A stretch of 64,000 nucleotides of DNA from Pseudoxanthomonas mexicana (GTDB lineage Bacteria; Pseudomonadota; Gammaproteobacteria; Xanthomonadales; Xanthomonadaceae), in NCBI RefSeq assembly GCF_001556105.1, contig NZ_LSIF01000002.1, forward strand, positions 49,812-113,811. The letters are read 5' to 3'. Positions 19,442 through 32,403 of this stretch are shown piece by piece; positions within the stretch are counted from its first letter, which is position 1; each line of letters begins with the position of its first letter. The position numbers were made by a program, and so were the translations under genes. The notes beneath the pieces were generated by a model. The model was given only the letters and a program-made list of their open reading frames with translations, did not search any database and had not been told where the DNA came from.

Positions 19442-20793
19442 AGTTCGAACACCTGCCCGAAGCGCGGCACCGAGACAGGCCAGCCGTTCTCCTTGTCGAT
19501 GCGTACGCGCAGTGCCTCGGAGGCCTCCGGTTCGCCATGCACGACGAAGATCCGCGAAGGCGCGTGCCGAAAACCGGAGAGCCAGCGCATCAGCTCGTTG
19601 GCATCGGCGTGCGCGGACAATTCCGGCAGGTTGGCGACCTGCGCATTGACCGGCACCCATTGACCGTGAATCCTGATTTCGCGTGTGCCTTGCAGCATCG
19701 CCTGGCCGCGCGTTCCTGCGGCCTGGTAGCCGGAGAACAGGATCGTGTTCTCGCGCTTGGGCGCGAACGCCGCGAGGTGGTGCAGCACGCGGCCGCCGGT
19801 CGCCATGCCGCTGGCCGAGATGACGACCTTGGGGAATCGGCTGGCGGTGATCTGCTTGGATTCCTCGACCTCGCGGGTATACGTGGCGATCCCGCAGGCG
19901 GCATGACAGATCTCGGCGGGCAGGCGGTGGTCGGCGAGGTGATCGCAGAGCAGCTCGCTGGCGTTGATCGCCATCGGACTGTCCAGATAGATGGGCACCG
20001 AACCCAGGCGCCCGGCCTGGCGCAGCTTCCAGAGGTAATAGAGCAGCAATTGTGCGCGGCCCACCGCGAACGCGGGAATGACAACCGTGCCGCCGCGGCC
20101 GACCGTTGTCTCGATGACGGCCCCGAGTGCTTCGGCGGCATCGCTCGGGGCATGGGTCCGGTTGCCGTAGGTGGACTCGATCACCACATAATCGGCTTCG
20201 GTCACGGGCTGCGGATCGAACAGCATCGGGTCGTCGTAGCGGCCGAGGTCACCCGAGAACACGATGCGCTTGCCGCCCCAGTCGATCTCCGCCGTAGCGG
20301 CACCCAGGATATGCCCGGCGTAGCGGAACGTCAGCGTCGCACCGTCGGGAAGCGGGGCCGGCTTGCCGAACGGCACATTGGAGAACTGCTTGAGCGCGCG
20401 CTCGGCATCCTGCACGGTATACAGCGGCAGGGCGGGCTTGTGCTTGCTGAAACCCTTGCGATTGGCGTACTCGGCATCCTTTTCCTGCAGATGGCCGCTG
20501 TCCTTGAGGATCAATTCGGCCACGTCGCGGGTTGCGGCGGTGGCGTAGATGCGTCCGCGAAAGCCATCGCGCACGAGTCTTGGCAGATAACCGGAGTGGT
20601 CGAGATGCGCATGCGTCAACACCACCGCGTCGAGTTCCTTCGGCGCGATCGGCAACGGCTCCCAGTTCAGCTCGCGCAGATTCTTGAGGCCTTGGAACAG
20701 GCCACAGTCGACCAGGATGTGTTTCCCGTTGTGGCTCAGCAGGTGCTTGGAGCCGGTGACGGTGCCAGCACCGCCGAACGAGGTGAGCTTCAA
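19438..20793 (-). CDS. MBL-fold beta-CASP RNA-type metallohydrolase
   Basis: A 451-aa beta-CASP protein related to the archaeal/bacterial CPSF-like RNases. Metal-ligand motifs: LTHAHLDHSGYLPRLV (motif 2, about res. 55), GHILGAATAEID, FSGDLGRYDD, then beta-CASP motifs ISASGMATGGRVLHHL and LSAHADANELMRWL, and VVHGEPEAS near the end. Likely an RNA exo/endonuclease, though housekeeping RNase J is shorter in core and has extra C-terminal domains. It sits between PRPP synthetase and the phosphorylase in a copper-controlled operon, and overlaps the phosphorylase start. Confidence 0.88.
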   Translation of the reverse strand: MKLTSFGGAGTVTGSKHLLSHNGKHILVDCGLFQGLKNLRELNWEPLPIAPKELDAVVLTHAHLDHSGYLPRLVRDGFRGRIYATAATRDVAELILKDSGHLQEKDAEYANRKGFSKHKPALPLYTVQDAERALKQFSNVPFGKPAPLPDGATLTFRYAGHILGAATAEIDWGGKRIVFSGDLGRYDDPMLFDPQPVTEADYVVIESTYGNRTHAPSDAAEALGAVIETTVGRGGTVVIPAFAVGRAQLLLYYLWKLRQAGRLGSVPIYLDSPMAINASELLCDHLADHRLPAEICHAACGIATYTREVEESKQITASRFPKVVISASGMATGGRVLHHLAAFAPKRENTILFSGYQAAGTRGQAMLQGTREIRIHGQWVPVNAQVANLPELSAHADANELMRWLSGFRHAPSRIFVVHGEPEASEALRVRIDKENGWPVSVPRFGQVFEL

Positions 20794-20804
20794 GAGAGGA
20801 ATCC

Positions 20805-21806
20805 TCAGAGTGTGGAAGTCGCGGTGAAGGAGTCGGCACCCGTCGTCGGGTCGATGTCATCGAGAGGTTCGGGTGGACGGCGATGGCGCACGAGGCTGGT
20901 CGCTGCCTCCGTGTCGGTGGCAAGGGCCTGTGCGATCAGCGGGGCCAGTGCAATCGCATTGCTCTGATGACGCACGGCATCGGTGGAGACGATGCGGCTG
21001 CATAGCTGCGCGAGTTGTGGATAGGCATCCTCGGCGAAGATGGCATGCACCACAGCGACCACGGGCAGCGCGAAGCCTTGCTGAGGCAGCTGCCGCGCGG
21101 CCTCGATCAGCGTGCGTCCGGAGGACGCAATGTCATCGACCAGCACGGGCTGGCGATCGCGCCAGGCGGACAGGTCGGACAATGCGACCTCGACATTGCG
21201 GTCGCCGTGGCGGATCTTGCGCAGGACTGCATGGGGTGCGCCGATGCGCTGGGCGATGGCCGCCACCCACTGCTCACTTTCCTCGTCCGGACCGATCACC
21301 AACGGCCTTTCCACCTCGCCGGTGATCCAGTCGGCCAGCAGCGGAGCGGCATGAAGGGTGTCGGCGGGCACGGTGTAGAGCGCCGACAGCGCCGGGTAAC
21401 GGTGCAGATGGGGATCGACCGTTACCAGGCGGTCGAAGCTCGACGACACGAGACGGGCAAAGCTCCGGGAGGTGATCGCTTCTCCGGGGTGGAAGCGGCG
21501 ATCCTGCCGCATGTAGGCCAGGTAAGGTGCGACCAGGATCACGTCGCGGGCACCGAGGTCGCGGGCGGCGTCGGCGGCGAAGACAAGCGACAGGAAGCCG
21601 GGATCGGGCTGGGCCAGGGTCTGCACGAGGACGACCGACTTGTCCGCCACCTCCGCGGCGATGCGCACGTAGCTTTCGCCGTCGGGGAATCGCCGGGTTT
21701 CCAGCTCTCCCAGCTCCCACCTTCCAGCGACCGCCAACTGGCGGGCGAATGCTTCGTTGCCGGGAAGGGGAAGGATCACTCGGCTGGAGGAATCTGTCGT
21801 AGTCAT
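20805..21806 (-). CDS. Ribose-phosphate pyrophosphokinase (PRPP synthetase) paralogue
   Basis: A 333-aa PRPP synthetase family protein. FPDGESYVRI (about res. 40), the flexible loop region around APYLAYMRQDRRFHPGEAIT, and the PRPP-binding VLVDDIASSGRT are present. It makes PRPP from ribose 5-phosphate and ATP. As part of an ATPase/phosphorylase operon it is not the housekeeping prs. Its start overlaps the ATPase stop (ATGA). Pairing with an AMP phosphorylase suggests a small nucleotide-salvage loop (inference). Confidence 0.88.
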   Translation of the reverse strand: MTTTDSSSRVILPLPGNEAFARQLAVAGRWELGELETRRFPDGESYVRIAAEVADKSVVLVQTLAQPDPGFLSLVFAADAARDLGARDVILVAPYLAYMRQDRRFHPGEAITSRSFARLVSSSFDRLVTVDPHLHRYPALSALYTVPADTLHAAPLLADWITGEVERPLVIGPDEESEQWVAAIAQRIGAPHAVLRKIRHGDRNVEVALSDLSAWRDRQPVLVDDIASSGRTLIEAARQLPQQGFALPVVAVVHAIFAEDAYPQLAQLCSRIVSTDAVRHQSNAIALAPLIAQALATDTEAATSLVRHRRPPEPLDDIDPTTGADSFTATSTL

Positions 21807-23893
21807 GTTTGTCGCCTGTAGAAACGGAGAAGCTGGGCATTGATGGCGACGATCACCGTGCTGGCCGACATGAAGACGGCGGCGATGGCAGGCGTCATCA
21901 GGAAGCCCGTACCGAAGGTGATGCCCGCCGCCATGGGCACCGCAATCGTGTTGTAGCCGGTCGCCCAGATCAGGTTCTGCACCATCTTGCGGTAAGTGGC
22001 GCGAGACAGGCCAAGGATGGCGCCGACATCGCGCGGATCGCTGCGCACGAGCACGACGTCGGCCGACTCCACGGCGACGTCGGTGCCCGCGCCGATGGCC
22101 ACGCCCAGGTCGGCCTGGACCAGCGCCGGGGCGTCGTTTACGCCATCGCCCACCATGGCGACCGATAGCCCGCGGGCCTGAAGCTCCTGGATCTTCTGCG
22201 ACTTCTGATCCGGGAGCACCTCGGCGAAGTACTCCGAGATCCCAAGTTCCTTGGACACCGATTCGGCCACGCCTCGGGCATCACCTGTCAGCATCACCGA
22301 GCGAATCCCCAGCCGGGTCAATTCGGCGATGGCATCCCGGGATTCGGACCGAACGATATCGGCAAGCGCGAACAGTGCGCGCGGCTGACCATCGCGTTCG
22401 AGTACGACGACGGTCTTGCCTGCCGATTCGAGCTGTCCCAGCCGCTCGTGGGTAATGGCGTTGCCCTGGCGGGCCAGATGACCTGGGCTGACGATGCGCA
22501 CGCGCTCGTCGCCCACGTTGGCTACGATGCCTTCGCCGGTGATGTTGCGCACGTCGCTGGCCTTGGGGATGGCGATGTCGCGGCGCTTTGCCTCGGCCAC
22601 GATGCCATGGGCGATGGGATGTTCCGACTGGCTCTCGGCCGCCGCGGCGAAGGCCAACTCCTGGCGCTCATCGCCCTCCTGCAGCATCACGATGTCGCTG
22701 ACCCCGAATCGTCCCTCGGTCAGCGTGCCCGTCTTGTCGAACACGACCGCATCCAGTCGGCGCGCTCGCTCAAACGCCGCCCTGTCACGGATCAGCAGGC
22801 CGTTGCTCGCGCTCAGCGACGTGCTGACCGCGACCACCAGGGGCACAGCCAGTCCGAGCGCGTGCGGGCAGGCGACGACCATGACGGTGACCATGCGCTC
22901 GATGGCGAAGTTGAGCGGCGCGTCGAGCACCAGCCACCAGACCAGCAGCGTGCCGACGCCCACGGCCAAGGCGATGTAGGTCAGCCAGGCGGCAGCGCGG
23001 TTGGCGATGTCCTGCGTGCGCGAGCGGGTCTGCTGCGCCTTCTTGACCAGGTCGATCACCTGCGACAGATACGTGGCATCGCCAGTTGCGGTGACGCGTA
23101 TGATGACGGCGTTCGCGCCGTTGATGGCCCCGCCGATCGCGGTGGCACCGACTCCTTTGGCGACCGGGCGGGATTCGCCGGTGAGCATGGCTTCGTTGAA
23201 GTCCGAGGAGCCCTCGGTGATCTCCCCGTCCACCGGCACCTTGGCGCCGGGACGGACGATCACGCGGTCGCCTGGCTGTAACGCACTGATCGGCACGTCG
23301 TGCAGGCTGCCATCGGCATCGATGCGGGTGGCACTGTCGGGCAACAGCTTGACCAGTTCCTCCAGGGCACGCGACGCCCCCATGACCGAGCGCATCTCGA
23401 CCCAGTGGCCCAGCAGCATGATCGCGATCAGCGTCACCAGTTCCCAGTAGAACTCCTGCCCGGGAAAGCCGAAGGTCACTGCCACCGAGAAGATGTAGGC
23501 GGCCGAAATGGCCAACGCGATCAGCGTCATCATCCCGGGCTGACGCTTGCGCAGTTCGGAGACGACGCCGACCAGGAAGGGCCAGCCGCCGTAGAGATAG
23601 GCGACGGTCGACAGGGCGAACAGGAGGTAACGATCGCCTGTGAATGCCAACGCCTCGCCCAGGCCGAGCGCGTGCTGGATCATGGGCGACAGCGCGAGGA
23701 CAAACGGGGTCAGCAGCAGCGTGACCCAGAAGCGTCTGCGGAAGTCGGCGACCATGGCGCCATGGTCATGGCCGGCATGGCCTGCGTGACTCGAACCGGC
23801 GGCGCTTACGACGGCGCCGGTGCCGGGTGGAGACGCATGGACGTGTGCGCCGTGATCGTGCTGGTGGTGTGCGTGCGGGTCATGGTGACTCAT
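21803..23893 (-). CDS. P1B-3-type (CopB-like) heavy-metal ATPase
   Basis: A 696-aa metal ATPase without an HMA domain; instead a His-rich N-terminus (MSHHDPHAHHQHDHGAHVHA). TM6 motif VACPHALGLAVP has CPH, not CPC; TM7 ATGYNTIAVP and TM8 FMSAST agree with the P1B-3 (CopB) class, proposed for Cu(II)/Cu(I)/Ag. Phosphorylation motif [17 protein letters not shown] and GDGVNDAPAL are intact. It complements the CPC-type pump at 8242. It is the third gene of the operon behind copper-box promoter d and overlaps the ICMT-like gene stop. Confidence 0.93.
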   Translation of the reverse strand: MSHHDPHAHHQHDHGAHVHASPPGTGAVVSAAGSSHAGHAGHDHGAMVADFRRRFWVTLLLTPFVLALSPMIQHALGLGEALAFTGDRYLLFALSTVAYLYGGWPFLVGVVSELRKRQPGMMTLIALAISAAYIFSVAVTFGFPGQEFYWELVTLIAIMLLGHWVEMRSVMGASRALEELVKLLPDSATRIDADGSLHDVPISALQPGDRVIVRPGAKVPVDGEITEGSSDFNEAMLTGESRPVAKGVGATAIGGAINGANAVIIRVTATGDATYLSQVIDLVKKAQQTRSRTQDIANRAAAWLTYIALAVGVGTLLVWWLVLDAPLNFAIERMVTVMVVACPHALGLAVPLVVAVSTSLSASNGLLIRDRAAFERARRLDAVVFDKTGTLTEGRFGVSDIVMLQEGDERQELAFAAAAESQSEHPIAHGIVAEAKRRDIAIPKASDVRNITGEGIVANVGDERVRIVSPGHLARQGNAITHERLGQLESAGKTVVVLERDGQPRALFALADIVRSESRDAIAELTRLGIRSVMLTGDARGVAESVSKELGISEYFAEVLPDQKSQKIQELQARGLSVAMVGDGVNDAPALVQADLGVAIGAGTDVAVESADVVLVRSDPRDVGAILGLSRATYRKMVQNLIWATGYNTIAVPMAAGITFGTGFLMTPAIAAVFMSASTVIVAINAQLLRFYRRQT

Positions 23894-24555
23894 TCGATCT
23901 GGCCTTCTTTATTGTTGAACAAGCGCCCAAGCCGCGGCACGAATGCAGGCACGTCGCTCGCGTAGCGTCGATACTGATCCCCGAACGTCGCTTCGACCTC
24001 GCGCTCCTCCCGCTTGGCGAGCCGCCAGTACATGACCAGCAGAATCGGCAGCATCACGCCCGTCACGAGTGTGGGCCATTGCAGGAAGAATCCGATCAGC
24101 ACCAGGATGAAGCCCACGTACTGCGGATGCCGCACATGGGCGTACGGCCCGGTGGTGGCAAGCGATCCGGCGCGTTGAGCCTCGTGCAACACCCGCCAGC
24201 CCGCGGCGATCAGCCAGAACCCGCTGCCGATCAGCACGTAACTGGCCAGGTGGAACGGATTGAGATGAGGATCTCCCGACCAACCGAAGAGTGCGGGCCA
24301 GATGTGGCCGGCGTCGTGGGACAGCGGGTCCAGTCCCGGGAAACGATTGCCCACCCAACCCGCCAACAGGTAGAGCGTCAGCGGAAAGCCGTACATTTCC
24401 ACGAACAGGGCGACGATGAAGGCGGAAAACGCGCCCAGCGAGCGCCAGTCGCGCGCCGTCGTCGGCTTGAAGAAGCTCAGGGCGAACAGAATGAAGATGC
24501 CGGCGTTCACCAGCGCCAGAAACCAGAGGCCGTAGGCGGGCGGGTTACCGGTCAT
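23890..24555 (-). CDS. Isoprenylcysteine carboxyl methyltransferase (ICMT)-like membrane protein
   Basis: A 221-aa multispanning protein with the ICMT/PEMT signature: GPYAHVRHPQYVGFILVLIG, then a C-terminal RxxxRE..F..Y..Y pattern (REEREVEATFGDQYRRYASD). ATG 24555 chosen over upstream in-frame codons because MTGNPPAYG starts the first membrane segment. Bacterial ICMT-like proteins are common beside heavy-metal ATPases, but their substrate is unknown. Overlaps the DUF2933 gene by 11 bp upstream and the ATPase start downstream. Confidence 0.85.
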   Translation of the reverse strand: MTGNPPAYGLWFLALVNAGIFILFALSFFKPTTARDWRSLGAFSAFIVALFVEMYGFPLTLYLLAGWVGNRFPGLDPLSHDAGHIWPALFGWSGDPHLNPFHLASYVLIGSGFWLIAAGWRVLHEAQRAGSLATTGPYAHVRHPQYVGFILVLIGFFLQWPTLVTGVMLPILLVMYWRLAKREEREVEATFGDQYRRYASDVPAFVPRLGRLFNNKEGQIE

Positions 24556-24790
24556 CGCGGTCGCCCTCCTCCCGATGCGTCTGGTGGCCACCGTGACCGC
24601 CGTGACCGCGGTGCAGGAAGAAGTGCATGCCGATGCAGATCACCAGGGGCAGCAAGAGGGGGAGCGCACCGAGTACGTGCGCCCGATGCTCCAGCCACAG
24701 GAAGAGTCCCGCGATAGAGAGAAAGACGCACACGGTCAGGACGGCGGGGCTGCGCCAACCGCCTCGCTTCCGATCAGGAATTTCGCTCAT
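24545..24790 (-). CDS. DUF2933 small membrane protein
   Basis: An 81-aa protein with two hydrophobic helices (about res. 16-33 and 41-56) and a His/Gly tail (FFLHRGHGGHGGHQTH), the DUF2933 pattern seen beside metal pumps. First gene of the leftward operon; its ATG lies about 55 bp after promoter d's leftward -10. Confidence 0.82.
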   Translation of the reverse strand: MSEIPDRKRGGWRSPAVLTVCVFLSIAGLFLWLEHRAHVLGALPLLLPLVICIGMHFFLHRGHGGHGGHQTHREEGDRDDR

Positions 24791-24849
24791 CTCGATGCTC
24801 CAGGGCGCCAGTTAAGAATGGACGGGACAATTGGCGACGATGCCTCCTG

Positions 24850-24943
24850 AGCGTAGAAAGGCGTCGCTGTCGGGTCAGTTACGCGTTGATTACATTCATG
24901 TAATCACCACGTCATCGTTGTGGCAGATGGCGTCTTGCAGTGT
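24850..24943. promoter_or_regulatory. Bidirectional copper-box promoter d
   Basis: A palindromic core ATTACATTCATGTAAT (24889-24904) serves both strands. Rightward: TTACA, 5 bp, GTAAT (24900-24904), 6 bp, GTCAT (24911-24915), 22 bp, CAGTGT (24938-24943), a weak -10. Leftward: TTACA (24903-24899), 5 bp, GTAAT (24893-24889), 6 bp, GTAAC (24882-24878), 22 bp, TACGCT (24855-24850). The spacing matches the other four sites in both directions, so the site probably controls the ATPase operon and the membrane gene at 25010. Confidence 0.72.
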
Positions 24944-25009
24944 CAGTAGCAGCCTGGCTTGCCGACCTGGTCGGGTCGGCGCTCGAAGCGGTCGTGGAGA
25001 TTGGACGCG

Positions 25010-25444
25010 ATGAAGCAGCACATTGTCGATCGGAGGGACGCGCTGAGCGGCATCCTGCTCCTGGTGCTCGGCCTCCTCACCATGGGGACTGCGGTGTTCT
25101 TCCTAGTGTTGCGCCCCGCGCTTCTGCCCGAGGATATCCGGCACACCGGTATCGACCCAGGCACGTTGCCCCCGGCGTTCCTGGAATGGCTCGGCACCGT
25201 GTTCCGCACCTGGGGTGGTTTCATTGCCGGATTTGGCGTCCTGCTGCTGGGGATTGGAGGCTTCCTGCTCTCCGGCCGGGCGCGATGCCTGTACTGGGCC
25301 ACGGCCATCGGTGCCGTCGTCGCGTTTGGGCGCTTCCTGTTCAGCAACATCCTCCTGGATTCGGATTTCCTCTGGTTCATTTCGGCCCTGTTCGCGCTGG
25401 CCGCCGCAACCGCGATCAGCCTGCTGCTGAGGCGCGGACGCTGA
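25010..25444 (+). CDS. Four-TM membrane protein of unknown function
   Basis: A 144-aa protein with four hydrophobic segments (about res. 13-34, 70-89, 95-112, 118-137). No family recognised; no Cys/His metal motif stands out. It is a single gene between copper-box promoter d and copper-box promoter e, so it is very likely part of the copper response. The ATG at 25010 is the first one giving a soluble N-terminus before TM1. Confidence 0.65.
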   Translation: MKQHIVDRRDALSGILLLVLGLLTMGTAVFFLVLRPALLPEDIRHTGIDPGTLPPAFLEWLGTVFRTWGGFIAGFGVLLLGIGGFLLSGRARCLYWATAIGAVVAFGRFLFSNILLDSDFLWFISALFALAAATAISLLLRRGR

Positions 25445-25503
25445 CACGATCGTTTGGCATTCACTCGTTCAACGCCGCTCCGGCCCAAATGGTGACGAAA
25501 TGA

Positions 25504-25557
25504 TTACTGATATGTAATCTTTGCGTCATCCTTATGGCAGCTTCGCCTCGGTAGATT
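25504..25557 (+). promoter_or_regulatory. Copper-box promoter e (copRS)
   Basis: TTACT (25504-25508), 5 bp, GTAAT (25514-25518), 6 bp, GTCAT (25525-25529), 22 bp, TAGATT (25552-25557). It lies about 70 bp upstream of the response-regulator gene, so copRS would be autoregulated. Confidence 0.75.
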
Positions 25558-25629
25558 CCAGTGACCCATCATGATCCATCCGTCGTGGCGGGAGCCGGAA
25601 GCACGAACGAGTGCGGGCATAGGGCTGAC

Positions 25630-26310
25630 ATGAAACTTCTGGTTGTCGAAGACGAGCACAAGACGGCGGACTACGTCCGTCAAGGGCTGATGGAGGCCGG
25701 GTTCGTCGTCGACTTGGCGCGCGATGGGCCCGACGGCCTGCACATGGCCACGACCGAGCATTACGACCTGATCGTGCTCGACGTCATGTTGCCGGGCATG
25801 GATGGGCGGAAAATCCTGCAAACCATCCGGGCGGCAGGCAACCAGGTGCCGGTGCTGTTCCTGACCGCTCGCAGCAGCGTCGACGATCGCGTCCAGGGAT
25901 TGGAGTTGGGCGCCGACGACTACTTGGTCAAGCCGTTCGTGTTCTCGGAACTGCTCGCGCGCGTCCGGACGTTGTTGCGCAGAGGGGGTTCGCCTATTCC
26001 GCACGATCGCATCCAGATTGCGGATCTGGAGTTGGATCTGGCGCGCCGTCGTGCCACGAGGGCCGGGCAGCGTATCAACCTGACCAGCAAGGAGTTCGCC
26101 TTGCTCGAACTGCTGGCGCGTCGCCAAGGCGAGGTGCTGCCGCGTTCGCTGATCGCCTCGCAGGTCTGGGACATGAATTTCGACAGCGACACCAACGTCA
26201 TCGACGTCGCGATCCGGCGGCTGCGCGCCAAGATCGACGACAGCTTCGAGCCCAAGCTCATCCAGACCGTACGTGGCATGGGCTACACGTTGGACCTGCC
26301 GGATGCCTGA
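25630..26310 (+). CDS. copR: Copper response regulator CopR/CusR (OmpR family)
   Basis: A 226-aa OmpR-family regulator. Receiver domain res. 1-115 with acidic pair E7-D8, phospho-acceptor D51 in [13 protein letters not shown], and K in [11 protein letters not shown]-terminal winged helix ends with [12 protein letters not shown] 25630 begins the canonical MKLLVVEDE. Strong resemblance to CusR/CopR/PcoR. Preceded by its own copper box (promoter e) and overlapping the kinase gene. Candidate binder of all five boxes. Confidence 0.93.
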   Translation: MKLLVVEDEHKTADYVRQGLMEAGFVVDLARDGPDGLHMATTEHYDLIVLDVMLPGMDGRKILQTIRAAGNQVPVLFLTARSSVDDRVQGLELGADDYLVKPFVFSELLARVRTLLRRGGSPIPHDRIQIADLELDLARRRATRAGQRINLTSKEFALLELLARRQGEVLPRSLIASQVWDMNFDSDTNVIDVAIRRLRAKIDDSFEPKLIQTVRGMGYTLDLPDA

Positions 26311-27715
26311 CCGGTTTGCCTTTCTGCGGCGTCCGGCTTCGCTCTCCGCACGGGTCACCGGCCTCGTCGGCATCGCGATGATGGTGGTGCTCCTGCTGTT
26401 CAGCTGGGTCAGCGTGGGATCCCTCGACCGGCATTTCGCCGAAATGGATGAGGAAGAGTTGGGCGTGATCGCCAGTTCGGTCATCCGGGCACTGGGCGAG
26501 GTGCAGGACGGAAGCGATACGCAGGCCTTGCGCCGTGCGGTTCGGGGGCATCACGGGGTCTACTACTATGTCGCTGATGCCGGCGGAAAGACGCTGTACG
26601 CGCCGAAGGACGGTCCGGACCTGGCGAGCTTCGCCCGGCGCACACCTCCCGTCCCTCTGGCGGACAGGCAAAGCATGACGATATGGGAAGAGAACGGGAA
26701 GTCCTATCGAGGTGGCGTCATCCAGGTCGGGGGCGACACCAGTCTGAGCGGTACCTACACGATCGCCGTGGCGATGAACATCGGCGGCCATCTCGAATTC
26801 ATCCGGAGCTTCAAGCGCATCCAGTGGTGGACCATCTGCGTGGTCATGTGCATCGCGATCCTTGTCGCCTGGTTCGCGGTTCGCTGGGGGCACATTCCGA
26901 TCCACAGGGCGAACGAGAAGATTCGCGCGATCACCTCGTCCAAGCTGTATCTGCGATTGGATCCCAAGGCTGTACCGGTCGAGCTGGAAGAAACCATCGC
27001 GTCCTTCAACGACATGCTCGGGCGCATCGAGGATGGGTTCGAGCAACTGGCGAACTTCTCGGCCGACATCGCCCACGAGTTGCGCACGCCGGTCACGAAC
27101 CTGACCACGCAGACGGAAGTGGCGCTCGGTCAGGCCCGCTCGGCCGACGAGTATCGGGAGATTCTCTATTCCAACCTGGAAGAGTTCGGGCGCCTGAACC
27201 GCATGATCAACGACATGCTGTTCCTGGCTCAGACCGAGAACGATCCGGGCAATCTGAATCTGGAGAGCGTGGTCCTTGAGGACGCCGTCCGGGGGCTGTT
27301 CGAGTACTTCGAGGCCTTGGTGGAAGAGCGAGGCGTGAAGCTCGAACTTCGCGGCCGCACGACACCGATCCGCGGTGATCGGGAAATGCTTCGCCGGGCG
27401 CTCAGCAATCTGATCTCCAATGCGATCCGGTACACGCCCAGTGGCGAAACCATCACCGTGAGGTTCTCGCAGAACGATCGGGACGTCATCATCAGCGTGG
27501 AGAATCCCGGCGAGAAGATTCCACCCGAGGAGCTCTCGCGCATCTTCAACCGCTTCTACCGGGTGGGGCACGCCGCCCACCGAAAGGGCGAAGGCGCCGG
27601 GCTGGGACTGGCCATCGTCAAATCCATCGTCGAGGCGCATGGCGGGTCGGTCAGCGCGCTGTCCGACGAGAAGCTGACCAAGTTCTACATCCTCTTGCCG
27701 TTGACCGAGAGCTGA
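26303..27715 (+). CDS. copS: Copper sensor histidine kinase CopS/CusS
   Basis: A 470-aa membrane kinase starting at ATG 26303, inside the last codons of copR. TM1 (about res. 20-40), periplasmic sensor domain, TM2 (about 178-196), HAMP, H-box [12 protein letters not shown] (His about res. 259), N-box [15 protein letters not shown]-boxes [11 protein letters not shown]. Heavy-metal sensor kinase subfamily. It should phosphorylate CopR at D51 when periplasmic copper rises. Confidence 0.93.
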   Translation: MPDRFAFLRRPASLSARVTGLVGIAMMVVLLLFSWVSVGSLDRHFAEMDEEELGVIASSVIRALGEVQDGSDTQALRRAVRGHHGVYYYVADAGGKTLYAPKDGPDLASFARRTPPVPLADRQSMTIWEENGKSYRGGVIQVGGDTSLSGTYTIAVAMNIGGHLEFIRSFKRIQWWTICVVMCIAILVAWFAVRWGHIPIHRANEKIRAITSSKLYLRLDPKAVPVELEETIASFNDMLGRIEDGFEQLANFSADIAHELRTPVTNLTTQTEVALGQARSADEYREILYSNLEEFGRLNRMINDMLFLAQTENDPGNLNLESVVLEDAVRGLFEYFEALVEERGVKLELRGRTTPIRGDREMLRRALSNLISNAIRYTPSGETITVRFSQNDRDVIISVENPGEKIPPEELSRIFNRFYRVGHAAHRKGEGAGLGLAIVKSIVEAHGGSVSALSDEKLTKFYILLPLTES

Positions 27716-27791
27716 AAACACGTTCTTCATCGCCGCGCGCAGGCGGGTGATGGGGCATCGAGAGCTGCGGACTTCTGCCGTGCCGCGAGGT

Positions 27792-28237
27792 TCAGGGACG
27801 GGGACAATCGGGGGAGCCAGCGCCGCGCTGGGGCCAGAGCCGTGAAAGGCTGAGCGTCAGCATGAGCGAAGCCGCGGCCAGCCCCCAGGCAACGACAAAC
27901 TGCCCATCCGTGCTGATGGCGGCGACGGCGATCGGCGCCAGAATCGGCCCGATGCTGGTCGCCGATTGCTGCGGACCGAGCCTCGATGCAGAAGGCGTGC
28001 CTTCACCGCCGATCCACAGGCTGGCGACCAGCCTGCCATCGCAACGAGAACCGCCAGAGTGATCGGGCTCCTTGCCAGCGGAAACAGGAGCATAGGCGTG
28101 CCGAACAGCATCAGCATCAGGAAGGCGAGCATCGCCGGTCGCGCAATCAGCCAGGGAAGATAGATGTGGAAGAGCTGAGCGGCGAGCATCGCAAAGCCGC
28201 ACAGGGCGAGGGTGAATCTACGTATCTCTCCACGCAT
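27792..28237 (-). pseudogene. Decayed MFS-type transporter fragment
   Basis: Two pieces in different frames. The first (from 28237: MRGEIRRFTLALCGFAMLAA then IYLPWLIARPAMLAFLML and PITLAVLVAMAGW) gives two to three membrane helices; after about 28020 the coherent frame switches to SATSIGPILAPIAVAAIS and VVAWGLAAASLMLTL, ending at 27792. The GPILAP helix pair looks like the end of a major-facilitator transporter. A frameshift plus a large internal deletion is the simplest reading. Base composition is lower in GC than the copper genes. The 75 bp between copS and this fragment hold nothing I recognise. Confidence 0.5.
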
Positions 28238-28317
28238 CGTGGCGGCGTCAGTGGGTTCTGAACAATTTCCTTGATATGGGATTGCTAACATAAGCGCAAA
28301 CAGGAAGCGCGGCTCCA

Positions 28318-28824
28318 TCAGTCCTGACGCTCCCGTTGCGCGCAGATCTCGCGCGAAGGTGCGCTGTCCGGACAAGTTTTAAGGGACTTACATACCCAGG
28401 AGCTTTCGCCGGGTACCGCAAAGATCTGTCTGATGTCCATGGGGGTCGTGCGGCCATCTTTTGCTACGAGCTCATGAAAAGCTTCTTGAACTTTGGAGAG
28501 TTGGGCCATCGGCAAAGTGATTTCGCCCGATCTGACCGGATCGCACCAGTACGCCGTGTTGGTCAACGCAACATGCTGGCGGCAAACCATTGGACGGTCC
28601 TCGTAGATCGAGCATTGTTCCTGGATGAGGAAGGGGCAGGGCGAACCATGGAAGTCGGCACTAGGAAGCGACTTCGGCAATCGAGAATGCGAGGATCGCT
28701 TCTCAATAAGCTCGGCCTCAACGGGATAAAGGTGCACCGGGTAGTGGCAACATGCCGAGCACCCCGCACTGCATGCGACATACGGAGCCATCGCAGCGGA
28801 CAGGATCTCCATTTCCCTGTGCAA
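28318..28824 (-). CDS. YkgJ-family Cys-cluster protein (N-terminus uncertain)
   Basis: A protein of about 168 aa with the YkgJ (Zn/Fe-S cluster) Cys pattern: ACSAGCSACCHYPV, later CPFLIQEQCSIYEDRPMVCRQH and a fourth Cys cluster (WVCKSLKTC). Function of YkgJ proteins is unknown. The first usable start is TTG 28824. The frame stays open upstream to about 28942 without an ATG, and a likely ISL3 left end begins near 28842, so the original N-terminus may have been cut off by the IS. Confidence 0.72.
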   Translation of the reverse strand: MHREMEILSAAMAPYVACSAGCSACCHYPVHLYPVEAELIEKRSSHSRLPKSLPSADFHGSPCPFLIQEQCSIYEDRPMVCRQHVALTNTAYWCDPVRSGEITLPMAQLSKVQEAFHELVAKDGRTTPMDIRQIFAVPGESSWVCKSLKTCPDSAPSREICAQRERQD

Positions 28825-28841
28825 GGCGCGCAGCTTTTTTA

Positions 28842-32391
<3,550 letters not shown>

Positions 32392-32403
32392 GGCAATCTC
32401 CTT

